Of a stretch of 64,000 bases of DNA, positions 33,334 through 42,748 are shown piece by piece. Made by a program: the position numbers and the translations under genes. How positions within the stretch are numbered: the stretch's first letter is position 1; each line of letters opens with the position of its first letter. The stretch spans positions 1-64,000 of the forward strand of contig NZ_JAKIKQ010000001.1 of NCBI RefSeq assembly GCF_023284045.1. The letters run 5' to 3'. The stretch comes from Shewanella kaireitica. GTDB taxonomy: Bacteria; Pseudomonadota; Gammaproteobacteria; Enterobacterales; Shewanellaceae. The notes under the pieces are model-generated. The model saw only the letters and a list, made by a program, of their open reading frames with translations. It was not told the DNA's origin and did not search any database.

Positions 33334-36174
33334 TTACTTTGCTAAAAGTGGCTTTAAAAAGCGCGCTGTGTGTGATTCTGTATTCTCAGCAACAACTTCA
33401 GGGGTACCTGCTACCAAAATGGTACCTCCGCCTGAACCACCTTCAGGCCCCAGATCAATAATCCAATCCGCGGTTTTTATTACATCCAAATTATGCTCAA
33501 TCACCACTATGGTATTGCCATGGGATTTAAGGCGATGTAATACGTCCAATAACAGCTGAATATCTGCAAAGTGCAAACCAGTTGTTGGTTCATCTAAGAT
33601 ATAGAGAGTTTTGCCAGTATCACGTTTAGATAGCTCTTTTGCCAGCTTTACTCGCTGCGCTTCACCACCAGAAAGTGTGGTCGCACTTTGGCCTAAACGG
33701 ATATAGGATAAACCAACATCCATTAGCGTTTGCAATTTGCGGGCGACAGCTGGAATGGCATCAAAGAAAGGTCTGGCTTCTTCAACTGTCATCTGCAGAA
33801 CTTCGTGAATATTCTTGCCCTTGAAGCGAACATCCAAGGTTTCGCGATTGTATCGTTGACCTTTACAGCTATCACATGGCACGTATACGTCAGGCAAGAA
33901 ATGCATCTCTACTTTGATTAAGCCGTCACCCTGGCAGGCTTCGCAGCGTCCACCTTTAACGTTAAATGAGAAGCGACCTGGCTGATAACCACGAGTACGA
34001 GATTCTTGAGTGGCCGCAAACAGTTCGCGGATTGGCGTGAAAATCCCCGTATAAGTCGCTGGGTTCGAGCGCGGTGTACGGCCAATGGGGCTTTGATCAA
34101 TATCGACCACTTTATCGCAATGATCCATTCCGACAATACTCTTGTACGGTGAGGGTTCATCAACGGTAGCGCCATTCAACTCGATATGAGCGATCTTATA
34201 GAAGGTATCATTGATCAGTGTTGATTTACCTGAGCCGGATACGCCGGTAATACAGGTAAACAGTCCTACAGGGATCTGCAGGTCAACATTTTTGAGGTTG
34301 TTGCCTGTAGCACCAAAAAGCTCGATAAGTTTGTTAGGGTCATACTGGGTTCGTTCGGTTGAAATGTGGATCTGCTTTTCACCGGATAAATACTGTCCAG
34401 TGATAGACTCTTTACACTCAAGTAGGTCTTTAAGTGTGCCTTCACCTATAACTTGTCCGCCATGCACACCGGCACCTGGACCGATATCGATAACATGATC
34501 GGCCATACGGATAGCATCTTCATCATGCTCAACCACAATGACGGTGTTACCGAGATCTCGCAGATGAATAAGCGTTTGTAGAAGGCGCTCATTATCACGC
34601 TGATGCAGGCCAATAGAAGGTTCATCGAGCACGTACATTACGCCAACGAGCCCAGCACCAATCTGGCTTGCAAGACGAATACGTTGTGCCTCACCGCCAG
34701 ACAAGGTGTCAGCTGAGCGAGATAAACTGAGATAATTAAGGCCAACATTAACCAAGAAGCCTAAACGATCGCGTACCTCTTTGAGGATCTTATCGGCTAT
34801 TTGAGCTCGCTGACCTGTGAGTTCAAGCTTTTCAAAGTAATCCATGGCTTCGCCAATAGACCATTGGGTTAACACTGGCAGATTCAACTCTTCAATAAAC
34901 ACGTTACGTGCTTCTTCACGCAGGCGTGAACCACCACAACTTTTACATGACTGAGTATTGATAAACTTGGTTAACTCTTCACGAACAGCATTCGATTCGG
35001 TTTCGCGATAACGTCTATCCATGTTATTCAAAATCCCCTCAAAAGGGTGATTCCGAACCACGACATCGCCGCGATCATTGATATATTTGAAGGCGATGCT
35101 TTGGGTACCAGAACCGTAAAGCACGATGTTTCTGACATCGTCGGTTAACTGTTCGAAAGGTTTTTCGATATCAAATTTATAATGTTCAGCCAAAGAACTG
35201 AGCATTTGGAAATAATAGAAATTACGTCTATCCCAGCCTCTAATCGCGCCGCCAGCGAGTGACAGTTCAGTATTGGTGATCACTCTTTCTGGATCGAAAT
35301 ACTGCTGTACGCCTAAACCGTCACAGGTTTGACATGCCCCTGCTGGGTTATTGAATGAGAAAATGCGTGGCTCAAGTTCCGCCATAGAGTAACCACAAAC
35401 AGGGCAGGCGAAATTCGCTGAGAACACATGTTCTTCTGCTTTTACATGTCCCTCAACAGGATCCATGCTGGTGACTTTGGCTATTCCGCCCGATAGTTCA
35501 AGGGCGGTTTCAAATGATTCTGCTAAGCGCTGCTTAATGTCATCACGGACTTTAAAGCGATCGACGACCACTTCAATGGTGTGCTTCACGTGTAAGTCTA
35601 GTTCTGGTGGATCGGTTAAATCGCACACTTCGCCGTCAATACGAGCACGAATATAGCCTTGTGCCGATAAGCTCTCAAGCAGCTTTACGTGTTCGCCTTT
35701 ACGTGCATTAACCACGGGCGCAAGCAGCATTTGACGACTGCCTTCAGGCATCTCCAATACTTTGTCCACCATCTGGCTGACAGTTTGTGCGGCTAATGGC
35801 TCGCCGTGAGTTGGACAGCGTGGTTCACCCACTCGGGCAAATAGCAGTCTTAAATAATCATAGATCTCGGTAATAGTACCCACGGTAGAGCGTGGGTTAT
35901 GCGAGGTTGATTTCTGCTCGATAGATATTGCCGGGCTCAAGCCTTCGATGTGATCAACATCGGGCTTTTCCATCAAACTTAAAAACTGACGAGCATAGGC
36001 TGAGAGTGACTCAACATAACGTCGCTGACCTTCTGCATACAGGGTATCGAATGCTAGAGATGATTTTCCAGAACCTGATAGCCCGGTAATAACAATGAGT
36101 TTGTCACGAGGTATGGTTAGGTTGATGTTTTTAAGATTGTGGGTACGAGCGCCACGTACTTCAATATTTTCCAT
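33334..36174 (-). CDS. uvrA: Excinuclease ABC subunit A
   Basis: The 946-residue protein has two ABC ATPase modules: Walker [10 protein letters not shown] near 31 and GVSGSGKST near 640, two signature motifs ([24 protein letters not shown]) and two Walker B ([22 protein letters not shown]). The zinc fingers are [11 protein letters not shown]...[13 protein letters not shown] and CEACQGDG...CDSCKGQRY. UvrA recognises bulky DNA lesions in nucleotide excision repair with UvrB. Length and motifs are fully standard. I found no convincing LexA box in the 265 bases upstream. Confidence 0.98.
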   Translation of the reverse strand: MENIEVRGARTHNLKNINLTIPRDKLIVITGLSGSGKSSLAFDTLYAEGQRRYVESLSAYARQFLSLMEKPDVDHIEGLSPAISIEQKSTSHNPRSTVGTITEIYDYLRLLFARVGEPRCPTHGEPLAAQTVSQMVDKVLEMPEGSRQMLLAPVVNARKGEHVKLLESLSAQGYIRARIDGEVCDLTDPPELDLHVKHTIEVVVDRFKVRDDIKQRLAESFETALELSGGIAKVTSMDPVEGHVKAEEHVFSANFACPVCGYSMAELEPRIFSFNNPAGACQTCDGLGVQQYFDPERVITNTELSLAGGAIRGWDRRNFYYFQMLSSLAEHYKFDIEKPFEQLTDDVRNIVLYGSGTQSIAFKYINDRGDVVVRNHPFEGILNNMDRRYRETESNAVREELTKFINTQSCKSCGGSRLREEARNVFIEELNLPVLTQWSIGEAMDYFEKLELTGQRAQIADKILKEVRDRLGFLVNVGLNYLSLSRSADTLSGGEAQRIRLASQIGAGLVGVMYVLDEPSIGLHQRDNERLLQTLIHLRDLGNTVIVVEHDEDAIRMADHVIDIGPGAGVHGGQVIGEGTLKDLLECKESITGQYLSGEKQIHISTERTQYDPNKLIELFGATGNNLKNVDLQIPVGLFTCITGVSGSGKSTLINDTFYKIAHIELNGATVDEPSPYKSIVGMDHCDKVVDIDQSPIGRTPRSNPATYTGIFTPIRELFAATQESRTRGYQPGRFSFNVKGGRCEACQGDGLIKVEMHFLPDVYVPCDSCKGQRYNRETLDVRFKGKNIHEVLQMTVEEARPFFDAIPAVARKLQTLMDVGLSYIRLGQSATTLSGGEAQRVKLAKELSKRDTGKTLYILDEPTTGLHFADIQLLLDVLHRLKSHGNTIVVIEHNLDVIKTADWIIDLGPEGGSGGGTILVAGTPEVVAENTESHTARFLKPLLAK

Positions 36175-36439
36175 CTAGCGTTCAGATCTCAAAGCCGAAA
36201 AAAGTGGTTAAGTATCTCACAAATTTGCCTTAGGCAATAGACAAAGTAAGCTATCAATTGTAGGAGAAATATAACGTATTGGCAGGGAAAGTTAGCAAAA
36301 CCAAGCATGCACGCGGGTTTGCTGCTAATGCTTAAAAGAGGGGTTGAGTATACATCTTTTACTTTTCCTTTTGGGCTATTGAAAAACTTCGTGATAAACT
36401 GCGCCCCTTATTTAGAGTTCACTGATCAGGGCGGGGGCA

Positions 36440-37807
36440 ATGGCCAATAACGGACTTTCGAACACTGAGAAAAAAGTAGCGTTTTCTTTAGCCAGTGTAT
36501 TTGGATTGCGCATGATGGGTCTGTTTATGATCATGCCTGTCTTCGCACTTTACGGGCAGCATCTAGAAGGCTTTTCACCGTTATGGGTGGGTATTGCTAT
36601 TGGTGCTTATGGCTTAACGCAAGCCATTCTACAAATCCCTATGGGGATCTTATCTGACAAATACGGTCGTAAGCCTATCATTTTAATTGGCTTACTGATC
36701 TTTGCTCTCGGTAGCTTAGTTGCTGCTAATGCAGAAACAATTTATGGCGTAGTTGCTGGTCGAGCTCTGCAGGGGATGGGGGCAATTGCTGCCGCGGTGC
36801 TGGCATTGGCTGCTGATCTAACTCGCGATGAACAGCGCACCAAAGTGATGGCTATTATCGGCATGTGTATTGGCTTTTCCTTTGCCTTATCACTACTTGT
36901 CGGCCCTATTGTTGCTCAGCATCTAGGTCTATCTGGTCTGTTCTTTATGACGGCCGGGCTAGCTGTTTTAGGCATGTTAATCGTGCAGTTGTTAGTGCCT
37001 AACCCGATTTCACAAGCGCCGAAAGGCGATACGGTTGCCGCACCTGAAAAACTACGTCGGATGTTGGTTGACCCGCAATTATTTAGGCTCGATGCGGGTA
37101 TCTTTATTCTGCACTTGGTGTTGACAGCTGTGTTTGTGGCACTGCCTTTGGACCTAGTCGACGCCGGACTTGCCAAAGAGGAACATTGGATGCTGTATTT
37201 CCCAGCATTTATGGGTGCCTTTTTCTTGATGGTACCGCTGATTATTATTGGTGTTAAACGCAATAATACTAAAGCGATGTTCCAAGTTGCCTTGCTGATA
37301 ATGATGGTGGCCTTGGGTTCAATGGCACTATTTGCCAACAATCTGATGGTATTGAGCATTGCAGTGGTGTTGTTTTTTACTGGCTTTAATTATCTCGAAG
37401 CGTCTTTACCAAGCTTGATAGCCAAATTCTGTCCAGTGGGCGATAAAGGCTCTGCAATGGGCGTGTACTCCACAAGCCAGTTTTTAGGTGCTTTTTGTGG
37501 TGGCATACTCGGTGGTGGAGCTTACCAACTTGTTGGCGCAGAGGGCGTCTTTGCCGTTGCCTTGGGCTTGATGGGCATTTGGTTCTTGCTGACATTTGGT
37601 ATGAAGAACCCAGTGCTATTGAAGAGCTACACACTGGAAGCAGACGTGTCCGATAAGCAAGCAGCCAAAGTGATGGCGACAGAATTGTCTGCATTAGCCG
37701 GTGTGTCTGAAGCTATCGTGGTACTCGAAGAGAAAGTGGCTTACTTAAAAGTAAATGATGATTTTGACTTGAAAGCTGCACGAGCGGTATTAGGTTCTGT
37801 AAACTAA
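36440..37807 (+). CDS. MFS transporter, YajR-like with C-terminal soluble domain
   Basis: The 455-residue protein has 12 membrane helices. The MFS motif A is in helix 2-3 (GILSDKYGRKPIILIGL), with GRALQGMGAIAAAVLALAADLT in helix 4. A soluble ferredoxin-like extension follows at about 385-455 (DKQAAKVMATELSALAGVSEAIVVLEEKVAYLKVNDDFD), the YAM-type domain of YajR. The substrate is unknown, probably a drug-type or metabolite efflux. It is divergent from uvrA. In other Shewanella genomes, as I recall, this gene is directly followed by ssb; here ssb lies 10.3 kb further on. Confidence 0.9.
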   Translation: MANNGLSNTEKKVAFSLASVFGLRMMGLFMIMPVFALYGQHLEGFSPLWVGIAIGAYGLTQAILQIPMGILSDKYGRKPIILIGLLIFALGSLVAANAETIYGVVAGRALQGMGAIAAAVLALAADLTRDEQRTKVMAIIGMCIGFSFALSLLVGPIVAQHLGLSGLFFMTAGLAVLGMLIVQLLVPNPISQAPKGDTVAAPEKLRRMLVDPQLFRLDAGIFILHLVLTAVFVALPLDLVDAGLAKEEHWMLYFPAFMGAFFLMVPLIIIGVKRNNTKAMFQVALLIMMVALGSMALFANNLMVLSIAVVLFFTGFNYLEASLPSLIAKFCPVGDKGSAMGVYSTSQFLGAFCGGILGGGAYQLVGAEGVFAVALGLMGIWFLLTFGMKNPVLLKSYTLEADVSDKQAAKVMATELSALAGVSEAIVVLEEKVAYLKVNDDFDLKAARAVLGSVN

Positions 37808-37838
37808 CAAAGGCTCTAAATTCACCACTAAAGTGGGA

Positions 37839-37872
37839 GAGCAATATTGCCTATTCAACTGCAATATTGCTC
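37839..37872. repeat. Paired palindrome GCAATATTGC (copy 1)
   Basis: Two copies of the palindrome GCAATATTGC (37841-37850 and 37861-37870), with GA before and TC after, form a perfect 12-bp stem. The same pair recurs at 38674-38704, at the matching position after the intact PAP2-barrel gene. It could end transcription from either side. Confidence 0.85.
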
Positions 37873-37908
37873 CTTACATTAGCTTTTTTGGCTAGCGAAA
37901 ACCATTTA

Positions 37909-38100
37909 CTACAAAGAGTAATCAGCAGAAAACCCACCATAATCGAATACTGCATCATTGGCATATTATTCCGTATCGATATCTAAGCGAATAACCTGAC
38001 GTAATTGGCATGTCTGCCTCGATATCTGTTTTTTGACTATAGCCTTGTGCTAGCGTCCCGTTAGACTTGTCGATACGACTTCGATGCCAGCAAAATAGGT
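37909..38100 (-). pseudogene. Decayed partial duplicate of the 3' end of the PAP2-barrel gene
   Basis: The minus-strand sequence at 37909-37956 translates as NDAVFDYGGFSADYSL-stop, nearly the C-terminus of the intact gene at 38743 (NDAVFDYGGFSVDYSF-stop). Further segments (37981-37995, 38018-38031, 38050-38065, 38070-38095) resemble bases 39038-39183 of that gene in the same order, but with large deletions and no continuous frame. The shared 3' flank with paired GCAATATTGC palindromes also matches. I read this as the remnant of a tandem paralogue. It has no start codon or domain left. Confidence 0.8.
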
Positions 38101-38154
38101 TGGTTGAGAGGCAGATGTATTGTTTATGTAACAACTAACTCTAAGCTTTGCTGA

Positions 38155-38370
38155 TCAATATTCAATGGGTTCAAATATCTCATCTGCGATAATCTCTTCG
38201 GCAATGATTCTATCTTCAATGTCACGCCTTACAATTTCATCTTCTATAATTTGGCAATTAAGATCACAACCTCTGTGATCATTGTAGATCGTATGACGAT
38301 TGCCACTATTGCTATTGTTAGCGCAGGCCGACATCCCTACGATCAGTATTAAAGTCAGTGCGATTTTCAT
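38155..38370 (-). CDS. Small predicted lipoprotein
   Basis: 71 residues with a lipoprotein signal (MKIALTLILIVGMSACANNS, lipobox GMSAC). The mature part is acidic, with repeated Ile-Glu/Asp pairs (IIEDEIVRRDIEDRIIAEEIIADEIFEPIEY). The start follows GGGAG with 6 bases of spacing. Not recognised as a family. It lies between the decayed and the intact PAP2-barrel copies, and its ATG overlaps the TGA of a short signal-peptide ORF. Confidence 0.72.
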   Translation of the reverse strand: MKIALTLILIVGMSACANNSNSGNRHTIYNDHRGCDLNCQIIEDEIVRRDIEDRIIAEEIIADEIFEPIEY

Positions 38371-38504
38371 ATTTTGCTCCCTGTTATTAAGCCCAAATTA
38401 TCTGGGCTTAGATACGAGTGCCCGCATGTTGCATTCGCTGCCATCGGCGCGGCGATTACTGTTGCCAAGGTCGTTGCTAAAGCGATAAGTTTTACGTTTT
38501 GCAT
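38367..38504 (-). CDS. Very small secreted ORF (or N-terminal remnant), overlapping the lipoprotein gene
   Basis: 45 codons beginning MQNVKLIALATTLATVIAA, a convincing Sec signal with cleavage after AANA, leaving only about 20 mature residues (TCGHSYLSPDNLGLITGSKI). The TGA stop overlaps the ATG of the lipoprotein at 38370, suggesting coupling. A perfect hairpin (AAGCCCA 38389-38395, TGGGCTT 38403-38409) lies inside the 3' part. It may be a leader peptide, a tiny exported protein, or the front end of a truncated gene. Confidence 0.4.
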   Translation of the reverse strand: MQNVKLIALATTLATVIAAPMAANATCGHSYLSPDNLGLITGSKI

Positions 38505-38673
38505 ATTTATTTCTTCAATAGAAATATGAGTTTTTAACTCAAGCGGTTCCTTGGTTGAGGTAATGATATGGCTATTTTGAAAATGTGTTCAGTTAGAAAG
38601 TATATGAAAATCGAATGAACTGAGTTGGGAGGTGGGGTACCTGAGGAGTTGGTTTAAAAATACAAATGAAACA

Positions 38674-38704
38674 GCAATATTGCGTTATTCAACAGCAATA
38701 TTGC
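38674..38704. repeat. Paired palindrome GCAATATTGC (copy 2)
   Basis: GCAATATTGC occurs at 38674-38683 and 38695-38704, 39 bases after the stop of the PAP2-barrel gene, and can fold into a 10-bp stem. It is homologous to copy 1 at 37841-37870 and is likely the 3' hairpin of both paralogues. Confidence 0.85.
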
Positions 38705-38742
38705 CCCTAACATTAGTTTTCTAGGCTAGCGTAAACCATTTA

Positions 38743-40068
38743 CTAGAAAGAGTAATCGACAGAGAATCCGCCGTAATCGAATACTGCATCATTGTAATAT
38801 TCATCAGTATCAGTATTTTGTGCAAATTGACCATAGAACAAGGAAGTTGACCATCGTTCATTGAATTGGTACTCAACACTGCCCCATAAAGAATCTGATT
38901 GGTATTCAGATAAACCTGAATACTTATAGCCAATGCTGGCGGAAATGCTCTCGGTAAACTGATAGCCACCCTCTACAGCCAAAGAGGGGACAACGAATAG
39001 ATCATCATGCTCACCTAGGTTGTTGCCATTATAGTCATCTAAGCGAATAGACTGGCCGACAAATGCTATACCTGCTCCTATATCTGCTTTCCAGCGACTG
39101 TCCGGTAGCAAGCGGAACATGTAGTCCGCCGCCAGCGTCCAGTTACGGTAAGCTGATATGACTTCGCTGCCGGTGGCATAGCTTTTTCCGCCAAAAATAA
39201 TGTCTTCTTTTAGAGTCGCAGTATCTCTGGTTTCCATTGGGGTAAATTCAAAGGCAAGATATTGCTGTTTATCGAGACCCCACTTTAGCATTGCTGAGGC
39301 ATAGGTATTAGGCTCTGATTCTTTACTGAAATCATTTAGATCAAAACCATTTTGGCCCTGCTCATTAATGCTGTTCTTGTTAGTGTCGAAACCACCGATT
39401 AACAATGAATAACGACGCATAAGCTCAGTTTCTTTCTGTCCCCAACCACTATCTACGTTGGAAGAGGATCTAGCTTTACTACCCGCAAGACCGGGCGTAT
39501 AGCTCATTGCTAAGCCTATTTGACCTTCACTAAAACTTGGGGCAATAACCAGATCTGTTGAGTTATAAGGATCGGTAAAGTACAAGCTGCTCATTACCGC
39601 AATAGAGCCACCAGCTAACACATCGTCGATATAGTGTTTGTTTGCCCACAATCGACTGCCACCAACAAATGTAGCCGCTGCGTATGCCGGGATCCCCCAT
39701 GCATTACCGTATCTATGATGAATATATGCAGCGCCAGAGAATGCGGCTGATGTATGGCCTGATGGAAAAGAGTTATTCTCGGAGCCATCGGGTCTGAGGC
39801 GCTCATAACCAAACTTCAGCGTATGAGTAATTGCAGCTGTGGTTGCAACACCTTTAGTTAGCTGCCAAGCACCTTCAGTATCACCTATCCATAAACTGCC
39901 AATCAATGCGCCGGCTGGAAGCGCGATTTGAACGACATCACCAATCTCTGAAATAGTACCGGATTGATTATCAAAAATTTCACTCTGTGCTTGGCTTAAG
40001 TTTGGTATCGAAATGAGAAGAAAAGATGCGGTAATTGCGCGACTTAAACGGGAAGCCTGAAAATGCAT
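38743..40068 (-). CDS. PAP2-family phosphatase fused to an outer-membrane beta-barrel-like domain
   Basis: 441 residues. A signal peptide (MHFQASRLSRAITASFLLISIPNLSQAQ) is followed by a PAP2 phosphatase module with all three motifs: KFGYERLRP (85-93), PSGH (102-105) and SRLWANKHYIDD (138-149), including both active-site His. From about 190 the sequence changes to alternating strands (YASAMLKWGLDKQQYLAFEFTP, WTLAADYMFRLLPDSRWKADIGAGIAF, WGSVEYQFNERWSTSLFYGQF) and ends in Phe, like an outer-membrane barrel. PAP2 enzymes dephosphorylate lipid phosphates or lipid A. Here the module seems tethered to, or delivered to, the outer membrane; that topology is inference. The N-terminal helices are less hydrophobic than in inner-membrane PAP2 proteins. 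Confidence 0.85.
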   Translation of the reverse strand: MHFQASRLSRAITASFLLISIPNLSQAQSEIFDNQSGTISEIGDVVQIALPAGALIGSLWIGDTEGAWQLTKGVATTAAITHTLKFGYERLRPDGSENNSFPSGHTSAAFSGAAYIHHRYGNAWGIPAYAAATFVGGSRLWANKHYIDDVLAGGSIAVMSSLYFTDPYNSTDLVIAPSFSEGQIGLAMSYTPGLAGSKARSSSNVDSGWGQKETELMRRYSLLIGGFDTNKNSINEQGQNGFDLNDFSKESEPNTYASAMLKWGLDKQQYLAFEFTPMETRDTATLKEDIIFGGKSYATGSEVISAYRNWTLAADYMFRLLPDSRWKADIGAGIAFVGQSIRLDDYNGNNLGEHDDLFVVPSLAVEGGYQFTESISASIGYKYSGLSEYQSDSLWGSVEYQFNERWSTSLFYGQFAQNTDTDEYYNDAVFDYGGFSVDYSF

Positions 40069-40529
40069 AGAAGTAATCCCAAAAGATAGAAGTAGACTCA
40101 GTGTATCAGTAGAATAGTTGTTAATGCATTGTTTTGCGTTGTGTCGGTTGTAGTTTTTTGTTAATTGTGCGCGGTGTATTTATCTAGTAGAGGTTCTATT
40201 AATTATTGGTGTTTGAACGCAGCAGTAAAGTACGCAAGTGCTAATTAATTTAACTCTTATTTTAATGTGATTAATAGCGGATGCTTGTTGTTATTTGAAA
40301 ATAAAGGGTTATTGTCTTTTTGCTGTCCAATGATTTAGCTACTAGGGGATATTTTTAATAGTAATACCATTGAAAAGTGAATTACTATTTATGAGTGAAG
40401 AATGAAAAATAGAAGTAAAACCTGGCAGAAAATGGGGTGATATTGTTTGTACACAACTGGTTAACTTTGTTTACATACTCAAGGCTATTGGTTAAGGTTG
40501 GATTCTGTCACTGATAAAAAGGCCAGTGT
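40069..40529. other. Intergenic region between divergent genes
   Basis: 461 AT-rich bases between the PAP2-barrel gene (leftward) and an MFS gene (rightward). It must hold both promoters. I found no clear operator, repeat, RNA or open frame. Confidence 0.4.
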
Positions 40530-41645
40530 GTGAACTCAGCGTCAAGCAAATATCTTTACCTGTCTACTAGTATGAAACTTGCTGTTGCATCGAGCATTTT
40601 TTTATTATTACCAAGCTATCTTAATGCGATATCCATACAGTTCGAGACTTCAGTTTATGATCTTAGTTATTTGGCGACAGTTGAATTATTTGGCTTCGCA
40701 TTAGCCTCGGTTATCTGTTATTTCCTGGCGAAATCCCGTTCAATTAAAATTAACGAACGCTTCGCTATGCTGGTATTAGCCGGTAGTCATTTTGCGAGTG
40801 CATACTGCAGTGATATTAACCTTTTTCTAGCGTTAAGAGCTATATCAGGCGTCGCAGCTGGGTTAATTTTAGTGCTATGTTATGAAGCCCTGTCCCATGA
40901 GGCAAATCCTGATCTTGCTTTTGGTAAGGCTATTGCTTTTCAGATGCTATATAGCGGCTTTCTGTTTCTTTGTTTACCCTATTTAATACAAGACTTTGGT
41001 GTTGATACTTTCTTTTTTCTGTTGGCAGGGTTGAGCGTATTCCTGTTGTTATTACCTAAATTTTCACCGTTATCCCCCGAATCTGCAGAGGTATTTAGCC
41101 TGCCAAAAGCTGACCTATCAACCAAGCTATTGGGCTTGGCGGCGGTGTTTATGATTATCTTAACCCACTCTGGTTGTTGGTCTATGTTGAGTGTTGTGGG
41201 TGATAAGCTACGGGTATTGCCGACTGAGCAAGGCCAGGTGTTAGCGGTTGGAACTCTGTTTAGCTTGTTTGGTGCTGTGTTAGCGAGTTTAGCCTCTTTA
41301 AGCCGCTTTAAAAAAGCGTTGACGATAGCTGGACTATTTTCTCAAGGGGTGGTGATTGTGTTGCTGTTTACCACTAAGAGCCAATTGTTATATTTTGTTG
41401 CCGTTAGTCTATTTATGCTGTTTTGGAATTTTTTATTACCCTTGTTTATGGGCACTATTTCAGAAAGTGATCACAGCGGAGACATTATTCGCTTATCGGT
41501 GGCGGCGCAAACAACAGGAGCTGCATTAGGCCCTTATGTGTTGCTTAAAGGCTGGGTGTTGTCTGAACTGGTGATTTTCTTAGCGATTACGTTAATCTGT
41601 ATCTTTCCACTGCTATCTCATCGTCGCGCAGTGAGTGTAAAGTAA
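40530..41645 (+). CDS. MFS-family membrane transporter
   Basis: The 371-residue protein has 11-12 hydrophobic helices in two halves (SIFLLLPSYLNAISIQFETSVYDLSYLATVELFGFALASVICYFL; later LLGLAAVFMIILTHSGCWSMLSVVGDKLRVLPTEQGQVLAVGTLF). It is shorter than usual and lacks a clear motif A between helices 2 and 3. The substrate is unknown. The start is GTG at 40530, with AAGG about 8 bases upstream. It converges on a LysR gene that may control a different neighbour. Confidence 0.8.
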   Translation: MNSASSKYLYLSTSMKLAVASSIFLLLPSYLNAISIQFETSVYDLSYLATVELFGFALASVICYFLAKSRSIKINERFAMLVLAGSHFASAYCSDINLFLALRAISGVAAGLILVLCYEALSHEANPDLAFGKAIAFQMLYSGFLFLCLPYLIQDFGVDTFFFLLAGLSVFLLLLPKFSPLSPESAEVFSLPKADLSTKLLGLAAVFMIILTHSGCWSMLSVVGDKLRVLPTEQGQVLAVGTLFSLFGAVLASLASLSRFKKALTIAGLFSQGVVIVLLFTTKSQLLYFVAVSLFMLFWNFLLPLFMGTISESDHSGDIIRLSVAAQTTGAALGPYVLLKGWVLSELVIFLAITLICIFPLLSHRRAVSVK

Positions 41646-41673
41646 GCCTGTTGAGGCAAGTTTAATTTAACCA

Positions 41674-42555
41674 CTAAAGCTCGACGAATTGCTCTACAAA
41701 CCAGCGACCAGCAGGGCCAAGAGACGGGCTCCAAACAAGCTCTATTGGCCAGCCTGGTTGCTGCTCACTATCTTCCATTTTTAACTCTACTAAGGTATTT
41801 GCTATAAAGTGTTTTTCAGCTAAGTGGCTAGGAAAAAGAGCAAAACCAAGCCCGTTAAGTAGCATTGACTCTATCTGATAAAACTGTGAGCAATACAGTA
41901 AATTAGGGCTGAGCCTGAGAGATTCCACTAAATGCTTTTCAGCAAAAAGGTTTTCTGCGGTAATGATCTGCCGATGACTTATCAAATCTTGGTAAGTTAA
42001 GCGGCTTCTTATTTTGGCCAGCGGGTGGCTTGGTGAAGCAACGACCAGCCAATCTAGCTTATCAATAATTTGGGTATCGTAGCCGTGGCGCTGCTTTAAT
42101 TGGCTTGGGGCGATGATGATATCCGCAGCATTACTATCGTCTACGCTAAGCGCTGTAATATCTTCTACATCCATTAAGTTAATGGTTAGTTCTGGAAATC
42201 TGTTGGACAGCGCCGCAATTTTATCGACATAACTGGGGAATAGGGTAAAGCCATACACTGCGATATTAAGTTTATCTTCTATCCCAGCTTGAAAAGCCTG
42301 CGCACGTTTCTCCATTGCTTGTAGCCTTGGAATGACCTCTAAAGCTTGCAAATACATCGCTTTACCAACTGCGGTTAATTGTGGCGCTTTGCCCGCTACA
42401 CGGTCAAATAGCACAATATTTAGGTCTATCTCCATATTTTGAATCACTTGCGCGACCGCGGAGGGGCTCACACCCATCTCTCGGCCAGCGGCAGAGAAGG
42501 AGCCTTTATCTGCAACTAAGACTAAATAAGTTAACCGTTCAGGTGTGACCAGCAT
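41674..42555 (-). CDS. LysR-family transcriptional regulator
   Basis: About 293 residues: N-terminal helix-turn-helix (RLTYLVLVADKGSFSAAGREMGVSPSAVAQVIQNMEIDL) and a LysR effector domain. The longer reading from 42600 would need a TTG start and has no ribosome site; the ATG at 42555 (MLVTPERL) has AAGAG six bases upstream and matches normal family length. It is convergent with the MFS gene and downstream of the P460-like gene, so its target is not obvious. Confidence 0.88.
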   Translation of the reverse strand: MLVTPERLTYLVLVADKGSFSAAGREMGVSPSAVAQVIQNMEIDLNIVLFDRVAGKAPQLTAVGKAMYLQALEVIPRLQAMEKRAQAFQAGIEDKLNIAVYGFTLFPSYVDKIAALSNRFPELTINLMDVEDITALSVDDSNAADIIIAPSQLKQRHGYDTQIIDKLDWLVVASPSHPLAKIRSRLTYQDLISHRQIITAENLFAEKHLVESLRLSPNLLYCSQFYQIESMLLNGLGFALFPSHLAEKHFIANTLVELKMEDSEQQPGWPIELVWSPSLGPAGRWFVEQFVEL

Positions 42556-42686
42556 GTTGGACTCTTCGATATTGCGATTGACTGCTGCTAGCTTAATCAA
42601 TTTGCGGCCTGTTTAACACCCAGCTTGTTCGCGACGATGACTAAATATCTGGGCTGCTAACTGTGGGGGCTCAAAAAGTAGTATGC

Positions 42687-42716
42687 CTGTACTTTTCACT
42701 AGTATTAAAAGTACAG
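42687..42716. repeat. Perfect 10-bp inverted repeat between the P460-like and LysR genes
   Basis: CTGTACTTTT (42687-42696) and AAAAGTACAG (42707-42716) flank a 10-base spacer. It lies after the P460-like stop and before the LysR start. Without a T-run it could be a terminator hairpin or a dyad operator for the LysR gene. Confidence 0.6.
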
Positions 42717-42748
42717 ACACTTTATCTTGACGCAATGTAGATGCGTGA

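Noticed and set aside
33334..36439. LexA (SOS) box for uvrA, and likewise for ssb near 47840-48132
   Set aside because: No CTGT-N8-ACAG match of useful quality was found in either upstream region.
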